From contig JAKLIM010000099.1 in NCBI GenBank assembly GCA_022709605.1, forward strand, positions 1-10,614: a stretch of 10,614 nucleotides of DNA, given 5' to 3'. Position 1 is the stretch's first letter. Every line of letters starts with the position of its first letter. This DNA is from Bacteroidota bacterium (lineage in GTDB: Bacteria; Bacteroidota; Bacteroidia; Bacteroidales; Paludibacteraceae). The notes below the pieces were generated by a model. The model searched no databases. It was not told the origin of the DNA and saw only the letters and a program-made list of their open reading frames with translations. Shown here in pieces: positions 6,496 through 10,614 of the stretch. The position numbers and the translations under genes were made by a program.

Positions 6496-7188
6496 CTACT
6501 CGTGACGAGGGTCGATATATTTCACGGCATTGTCGAAACGGCCGTATTTGCTGGTCGATTTTTTCAACGCTTCGTTAGCATCTACACCTTTTTTAATCAA
6601 GTCTAACATTGGACCTACGCGTACGAATTCGTATCCGCAAGCTTCACCGTCTTCGTCTAATGCCATGCGGCTGATATAACCTTCAGCCAGTTCCAAATAA
6701 CGAACTCCTTTTACCTTTGTACCGAATGTGGTACCAACTTGCGAGCGCAAACCTTTTCCTAAATCTTCGAGTCCGGCACCTATTGGAAGTCCACCCTCTG
6801 AGAAAGCAGATTGCGTGCGACCGTAAACAATTTGCAGGAATAATTCACGCATGGCCACGTTTATTGCATCACAAACTAAGTCAGTGTTCAAAGCTTCAAG
6901 GATAGTTTTTCCGGGAAGGATTTCGGCAGCCATAGCTGCTGAGTGAGTCATACCGGAGCATCCGATTGTTTCAACCAATGCTTCTTCGATAATACCATCT
7001 TTTACATTCAAAGTCAGTTTACATGCACCTTGTTGTGGAGCACACCAACCCACACCGTGAGTCAATCCTGAAATGTCAGTAATTTGTTTCGATTTCACCC
7101 ATTTACCTTCTTCGGGTATGGGAGCAGGACCGTGGTCAGGACCCTTTTTTACAACACACATGTGTTCTACTTCGTGCGAATAAATCAT
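6496..7188 (-). CDS. NifU/IscU-like iron-sulfur scaffold-related protein, partner of GGGtGRT
   Basis: The 230-residue product contains an IscU-like core: CKLTLNVKDGIIEEALVETIGCSGMTHSA (residues 56-84), then AAEILPGKTILEAL (87-100), which follows the order of the scaffold family (cysteine, strand, GC-G motif, then a GKT..EAL helix). Cysteines are at 11, 49, 56, 77, 106 and 184. C56 and C77 match the first two cluster ligands of IscU. C106 lies only 29 residues on, closer than the third ligand usually is, so whether it holds a classical 2Fe-2S cluster is unclear. The C-terminal part (about 140-230, YLELAEGYISRM ... YGRFDNAVKYIDPRHE) is outside the scaffold fold and is typical of the variant paired with GGGtGRT proteins. 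A good promoter lies upstream. ATG 7188 fits the leader length. No cysteine desulfurase or other isc/suf gene is visible nearby, so a role outside general Fe-S assembly is possible. Confidence 0.85.
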   Translation of the reverse strand: MIYSHEVEHMCVVKKGPDHGPAPIPEEGKWVKSKQITDISGLTHGVGWCAPQQGACKLTLNVKDGIIEEALVETIGCSGMTHSAAMAAEILPGKTILEALNTDLVCDAINVAMRELFLQIVYGRTQSAFSEGGLPIGAGLEDLGKGLRSQVGTTFGTKVKGVRYLELAEGYISRMALDEDGEACGYEFVRVGPMLDLIKKGVDANEALKKSTSKYGRFDNAVKYIDPRHE

Positions 7189-7248
7189 AACTTTTGTTAT
7201 TTAGTTAGTATAAAAAATAGTTTGATATTTATGTTCTGAATTTGAGCG

Positions 7249-7279
7249 CAAAAGTACTCAATTTTTGTTGTTTTACAAT
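7249..7279 (-). promoter_or_regulatory. Promoter of the NifU-like/GGGtGRT operon
   Basis: On the minus strand ATTG (7279-7276, core TTG of the -33 box) is followed after 19 bases by TACTTTTG (7256-7249), a full -7 TAnnTTTG match identical to the -7 box of the FISUMP gene. The start of transcription would be near 7242, about 54 bases before the ATG. The rest of the divergent spacer, 7280-7470, shows nothing I can name. Confidence 0.68.
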
Positions 7280-7472
7280 GGATATTTTACAAATATAATC
7301 GTGTTGTTTTTAATATTAAAAGTCAAAAGATTTGTCATTTGGTTGTTAAGATTTTCATTTTCAAAAATGCCGGGATTGATAAAACAAATTTTTATCGCGC
7401 ATCTGCATGTTACAAAGCTATTTACAAAATCTCATTGTATTAAAGTAAAAATATGAATATAAATGCAATATT

Positions 7473-7494
7473 ATTAAAGAAAAATTTCTTTAAT
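7473..7494. promoter_or_regulatory. 22-base palindrome at the carboxyltransferase promoter
   Basis: ATTAAAGAAA (7473-7482) and TTTCTTTAAT (7485-7494) are exact inverse complements with AA between them. The right arm overlaps the -33 position of the promoter. The composition is pure AT apart from two G/C positions, so chance symmetry is a real alternative to an operator. Confidence 0.4.
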
Positions 7495-7515
7495 TAGAAA
7501 TATTGAGTAACTTTG
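7485..7515 (+). promoter_or_regulatory. Promoter of the carboxyltransferase gene
   Basis: TTTC (7485-7488, one mismatch to TTTG) and TAACTTTG (7508-7515, full -7 match) are 19 bases apart. Transcription would start near 7521, leaving an 80-base leader that holds the small hairpin and the 12-codon ORF noted separately. Confidence 0.65.
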
Positions 7516-7553
7516 CACGCAATAAATTAATAAAATATTCAAACAATTGAGAC

Positions 7554-7592
7554 ATGAATTTCGGATTTAAATACACCCGAAATCCAAATTAA
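7554..7592 (+). other. Leader hairpin overlapping a 12-codon upstream ORF
   Basis: ATTTCGG (7558-7564) pairs with CCGAAAT (7577-7583) around a 12-base loop in the leader of the carboxyltransferase gene. The same stretch holds an ATG at 7554 read as MNFGFKYTRNPN and stopping at 7590-7592, nine bases before the real start. Either could affect translation. Both are short enough to be chance. Confidence 0.3.
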
Positions 7593-7601
7593 CTAACAGT
7601 C

Positions 7602-9377
7602 ATGAAAGAAATAAAATTCAGTCTTGTATACCGCGACATGTGGCAATCTTCAGGGAAATATGTTCCCCGAATGGATCAGTTAGAGCAGATTGCTCCCATG
7701 ATAATTGAAATGGGTTGTTTTGCACGTGTCGAAACCAATGGTGGTGCTTCAGAGCAGGTAAATCTTTTATTCGGCGAAAACCCGAATGCTTCTGTTCGCG
7801 CTTTTACAAAACCCTTTAATGATGCCGGAATTCAAACACACATGCTCGACCGCGGATTGAACGGTATCCGAATGAACCCGGTTCCGGCGGATGTTCGTGA
7901 ATTGATGTATAAAGTAAAAAAAGCGCAGGGTGTGGATATTACCCGAATTTTTTGCGGATTGAATGATGTACAAAATATTATCCCTTCAATTAAATGGGCG
8001 AAAGCAGCGGGCATGATTGCTCAGGCAACGCTTTGTATTACACATTCCGAAATACATACCGCTGAATATTATATCAATATGGCTGAAGAGCTTATTGCTG
8101 CGGGTGCTGATGAAATTTGCCTGAAAGACATGGCCGGAATTGGCAGACCTGAAACTTTGGGCAGAATAGTTAAAACTGTAAAAACAGCTCATCCTGATAT
8201 TATTATGCAATATCACGGACATTCGGGACCCGGACTTTCGATGGCGTCTATGCTCGAAGTTGCAAAAGCCGGTATCGATTATTTGGATGTTGCCATGGAA
8301 CCACTTTCGTGGGGAATGGTTCATCCCGACGTTATTTCAGTGCAAGCCATGTTGAAAGATGCCGGATTTAAAGTCCCCGAAATTAATATGAATGCTTATA
8401 TGAAAACGCGCAAAATGACTCAAAGTTTTGTAGATGATTTTCTGGGTTACTTTATTGATGACCGTAATAAATTTATGAGTTCATTGCTGGTTGGCTGTGG
8501 TTTGCCGGGTGGAATGATGGGATCATTAATGGCTGATTTAAAAGGAGTTCATGCAGGAATAAATTCATTTTTGAAAAATAGCAATAAAACTGAACTCAGC
8601 GAAGATGAATTATTGGTAAAACTATTTGAGGAAGTGAAATTCATTTGGCCAAAATTAGGTTATCCACCATTGGTGACGCCGTTCAGTCAATACGTAAAAA
8701 ATATTGCACTTATGAATGTAATGTCGATGCTGAAAGATCAGCCAAGATGGACCATGATAGATAGGAATGCCTGGGATATGATTTTGGGTAAAGCCGGCAA
8801 ATTACCCGGCAAACTCGATCAGGAAATCATTGAACTGGCTAAAGCAAAAAAATATGAATTTTATACCGGCAATCCTCAGGACAACTACCCGAATGAATTA
8901 CCCAAATATATAGCCGAAATGAAAGACTTGAATTGGGACAGAGGACAGGATGATGAGGAACTTTTTGAATTTGCAATGCACGACAAACAATACCGTGATT
9001 TTAAATCGGGTGAAGCAAAAAACCGGTTTGACAAAGAACTTGAAAATGCAATTAAGGAAAAATTATCAAAAACCAATATTCAGATTCCTGATATTAAGGC
9101 ATTTATGTATCCGAATGCCGAGCCGATTGTTTCCAGTGTGTCGGGTAGGGTTTTGTGGGAGCTTGATTTTAGCGATCATTCCATTGAACCCGTTAACGGT
9201 AAAATGATGCGCGAAAACGATACAGTTTGTACGATTCAGACTAAATACGGGAACGAAAATATTTCGAGTTTTTGTAATGGCAGAATTGTGAGAGTGTTGA
9301 AAAAACAAGGAGAATTGGTGTCGAAAGGAGAAAAAATCTGCTTAATTGAAGGTATTAGGCCGGTGAATAACAACTAA
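7602..9377 (+). CDS. OadA / pyruvate carboxylase B-type carboxyltransferase with degenerate biotinyl domain
   Basis: The 591-residue product has the carboxyltransferase TIM barrel of oxaloacetate decarboxylase alpha / pyruvate carboxylase. YRDMWQS (10-16) supplies the metal-binding D12 and Q15, LDRGLNG (82-88) the substrate arginine R84, CLKDMAG (173-179) the modifiable lysine K175, QYHGHSGPG (203-211) the metal ligands H205 and H207, and PLVTPFSQYV (356-365) the catalytic threonine T359. LPGGMMGSL (301-309) is the expected PGG loop. Residues 505-584 form a biotinyl/lipoyl-like domain (EPIVSSVSGRV ... NGRIVRVLKKQGELVSKGEKI). Where the family has EAMKM, an ungapped alignment gives QTKYG (546-550): tyrosine 549 replaces the acceptor lysine and lysine 548 precedes it. 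The barrel should transfer carboxyl groups between pyruvate/oxaloacetate and biotin, but the biotin would have to sit on another protein. No biotin carboxylase, carrier or membrane decarboxylase subunit is in the window. Alternative names are pyruvate carboxylase subunit B or methylmalonyl-CoA carboxyltransferase 5S-like. Confidence 0.9.
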   Translation: MKEIKFSLVYRDMWQSSGKYVPRMDQLEQIAPMIIEMGCFARVETNGGASEQVNLLFGENPNASVRAFTKPFNDAGIQTHMLDRGLNGIRMNPVPADVRELMYKVKKAQGVDITRIFCGLNDVQNIIPSIKWAKAAGMIAQATLCITHSEIHTAEYYINMAEELIAAGADEICLKDMAGIGRPETLGRIVKTVKTAHPDIIMQYHGHSGPGLSMASMLEVAKAGIDYLDVAMEPLSWGMVHPDVISVQAMLKDAGFKVPEINMNAYMKTRKMTQSFVDDFLGYFIDDRNKFMSSLLVGCGLPGGMMGSLMADLKGVHAGINSFLKNSNKTELSEDELLVKLFEEVKFIWPKLGYPPLVTPFSQYVKNIALMNVMSMLKDQPRWTMIDRNAWDMILGKAGKLPGKLDQEIIELAKAKKYEFYTGNPQDNYPNELPKYIAEMKDLNWDRGQDDEELFEFAMHDKQYRDFKSGEAKNRFDKELENAIKEKLSKTNIQIPDIKAFMYPNAEPIVSSVSGRVLWELDFSDHSIEPVNGKMMRENDTVCTIQTKYGNENISSFCNGRIVRVLKKQGELVSKGEKICLIEGIRPVNNN

Positions 9378-9393
9378 TAGAATGAAAATTTGA

Positions 9394-9451
9394 AAATTTC
9401 ATGTAGCGATAAATCCTGTTATTGCATTACTATTTTCTTTACATGAAATTT
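9394..9451. repeat. 12-base inverted repeat after the carboxyltransferase gene
   Basis: AAATTTCATGTA (9394-9405) and TACATGAAATTT (9440-9451) are exact inverse complements with a 34-base spacer. They lie between the carboxyltransferase stop and the terminator at 9464, so they would fold in the mRNA 3' end. They may stabilise the transcript end; no specific role is visible. Confidence 0.5.
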
Positions 9452-9463
9452 CAGCCATAATTG

Positions 9464-9510
9464 TTTGTAAAAAGAGCTTGCCATTTCAATTGGCAAGCTC
9501 TTTTTACAAA
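9464..9510. terminator. Strong bidirectional terminator between convergent genes
   Basis: The arms at 9464-9483 and 9491-9510 are perfect 20-bp inverse complements (GAGCTTGCCA core flanked by A and T runs) with the seven-base loop TTTCAAT. The built-in A/T runs supply a U-tract in both directions, so it can end the carboxyltransferase (+) and the M20 amidohydrolase (-) transcripts. Confidence 0.9.
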
Positions 9511-9541
9511 TTTATTCTTGTGGTGTTTTTGCAAAAAAAAC

Positions 9542-10614
9542 TTACTGTAAAAATCTCCAGGCCAGCCACGCTAAACCACCTACACCGGTTTTCAAAGCCT
9601 TTTCATCAATCCTGAATGTTGAACTGTGCAAACCTCCGGTATTGGCATTTACTGCGCCTTTAACTCCAAACCGATAAAAACAACCCGGATATTTTTGAGA
9701 AAAGAAGCTGAAATCTTCGGATGTCATTCTCAAATCCAGTTCACGGATATTATCAAATCCGACAAATTCTGTAGCAAATTCACGGGCTTTCGCAGTGACT
9801 TCTTTGTTGTTTACCACACAAGGATAACCGTCAGGAATTTCAATATCGGCTGTACAACCATAAGCTGCAGTAGTTTCGTTTATTATTCGGCAAATATGCT
9901 CCTTCGCCTCTGCACGCCATTTTTCATCTACTGTTCGGAATGTGCCCGACAATAATACTTCAGAAGGAATAATATTTTGAGCGCCATCAGCCATAAATTT
10001 CCCAAAAGTAAGTACCATGGGTGTCAATGGATTACTTAATCGGCTCTTGACTTGTTGCAGCGAAACCAGCGTTTGGGCTGTAGCCAGAATTGTATCGTTA
10101 CACAAGTGAGGTAATGCTCCGTGTCCGCCTTTCCCGTGAATTTTCAGGTGAATTTCGTCGGCAGAAGCCATAATCATACCTTCTTTAAATCCCATCGTGC
10201 CAGTTGGATAATCGACTGAAACATGCTGAGCAATAATTAGTTCAGGTTCAATTTCATCGAAAACACCATCTTCGAGCATCAGTCGCGCACCGCCGGGTGC
10301 TTTTTCTTCGCCGGGTTGAAAAACCAGCAAGATGGTTCCTTCGAAAGCATCACGAATTTCCATCAATATTTTTGCAGCGCCAAGTAAACATGCCGTGTGT
10401 GCATCGTGCCCACAAGCATGCATAACGCCATCATTCATTGATTTGTACGGAATATCAACCATCTCGCAAACCGGCAGGGCATCAAAATCGGCTCGCAAGG
10501 CTATTACCTTTTTTTGCGGATTCCGACCTTCGATTTTTCCTAAAATACCTGTTCCGGCTATTCCTGCCCGAAACGGAATATTCATTCGGGTAAGTTGCTC
10601 CTGAATGAATTCTG
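9542..10614 (-). CDS. M20 family amidohydrolase (N-terminus outside window)
   Basis: The frame stays open to the window edge. Codons upstream of the ATG at 10585 read EFIQEQLTR, which fits the family's N-terminal region, so the true start lies beyond 10614 and perhaps 40-50 residues are missing. The dinuclear metal site of M20 (subfamily D) peptidases is complete, numbering from that internal methionine: HACGHDAH (56-63, with C58 and H60), PGEEK (91-95), QH (120-121), GKGGHGALPH (151-160) and GGLHSSTF (317-324). TSEDFSFF (288-295) is also typical. Relatives are about 390-400 residues and include hippurate hydrolases, indole-3-acetyl-amino-acid hydrolases and N-acetyl-diaminopimelate deacetylases. 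The substrate cannot be decided, but removal of an N-acyl group from an amino acid is likely. There is no sign of a signal peptide in the visible part. It converges on the carboxyltransferase gene and shares its terminator. Confidence 0.9.
   Translation of the reverse strand, partial: EFIQEQLTRMNIPFRAGIAGTGILGKIEGRNPQKKVIALRADFDALPVCEMVDIPYKSMNDGVMHACGHDAHTACLLGAAKILMEIRDAFEGTILLVFQPGEEKAPGGARLMLEDGVFDEIEPELIIAQHVSVDYPTGTMGFKEGMIMASADEIHLKIHGKGGHGALPHLCNDTILATAQTLVSLQQVKSRLSNPLTPMVLTFGKFMADGAQNIIPSEVLLSGTFRTVDEKWRAEAKEHICRIINETTAAYGCTADIEIPDGYPCVVNNKEVTAKAREFATEFVGFDNIRELDLRMTSEDFSFFSQKYPGCFYRFGVKGAVNANTGGLHSSTFRIDEKALKTGVGGLAWLAWRFLQ

Noticed and set aside
7265..7456. 63-residue ORF in the divergent spacer
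   Set aside because: It overlaps the NifU-like operon promoter and has no family pattern. The spacer is better read as regulatory.
7986..8324. 112-residue minus-strand ORF inside the carboxyltransferase gene
   Set aside because: It is antisense to conserved catalytic motifs of the carboxyltransferase and has no recognisable domain.

Overview
The window reads as a low-GC chromosome segment from an anaerobic member of the Bacteroidetes, probably order Bacteroidales. The evidence is promoters of the Bacteroidetes form (TTTG at about -33, TAnnTTTG at about -7) in front of several genes, start codons without strong Shine-Dalgarno sequences, a secreted protein with FISUMP domains and a type IX-secretion-like PNP domain, and a GGGtGRT/NifU-like gene pair typical of anaerobes. 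Genus cannot be fixed from this sequence alone.

Layout. 1-453 (-) is the 5' part of a membrane-anchored SRPBCC protein. A divergent spacer with a 35-base palindrome and a good promoter leads to a 158-residue soluble protein of unknown function (728-1204, +), closed by a strong terminator. From about 1270 to 2100 there is no credible gene. Instead there is a 21-base direct repeat, a tandem array with an 83-base higher-order period (about 1328-1687), and a cluster of short-loop hairpins. The hairpins precede a decayed REP-associated/IS200-like tyrosine transposase (2104-2550, pseudogene).

2686-4959 (-) is a 757-residue secreted protein with two tandem FISUMP domains and an unusually placed sorting-like domain. 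It is divergent from a 73-residue XRE-type regulator (5088-5309, +). A perfect 11+11 inverted repeat between them covers the -33 box of the FISUMP promoter, so the regulator probably controls its neighbour and itself.

The right half is metabolic. The NifU-like protein (6496-7188) and GGGtGRT protein (5398-6393) lie in that order on the minus strand and probably form one operon, driven by a clear promoter at 7249-7279. Divergent from them is a 591-residue carboxyltransferase of the OadA / pyruvate carboxylase B type (7602-9377, +). Its catalytic residues are intact, but its C-terminal biotinyl-like domain has lost the biotin-acceptor lysine. It converges on an M20 amidohydrolase (9542 to beyond 10614, -), with a 20-bp-stem bidirectional terminator between them.

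The points most worth following are the carboxyltransferase with a biotin-less carrier domain, the regulator-operator-FISUMP module, the 83-base array behind the 158-residue protein, and the still uncharacterised NifU-like/GGGtGRT pair.
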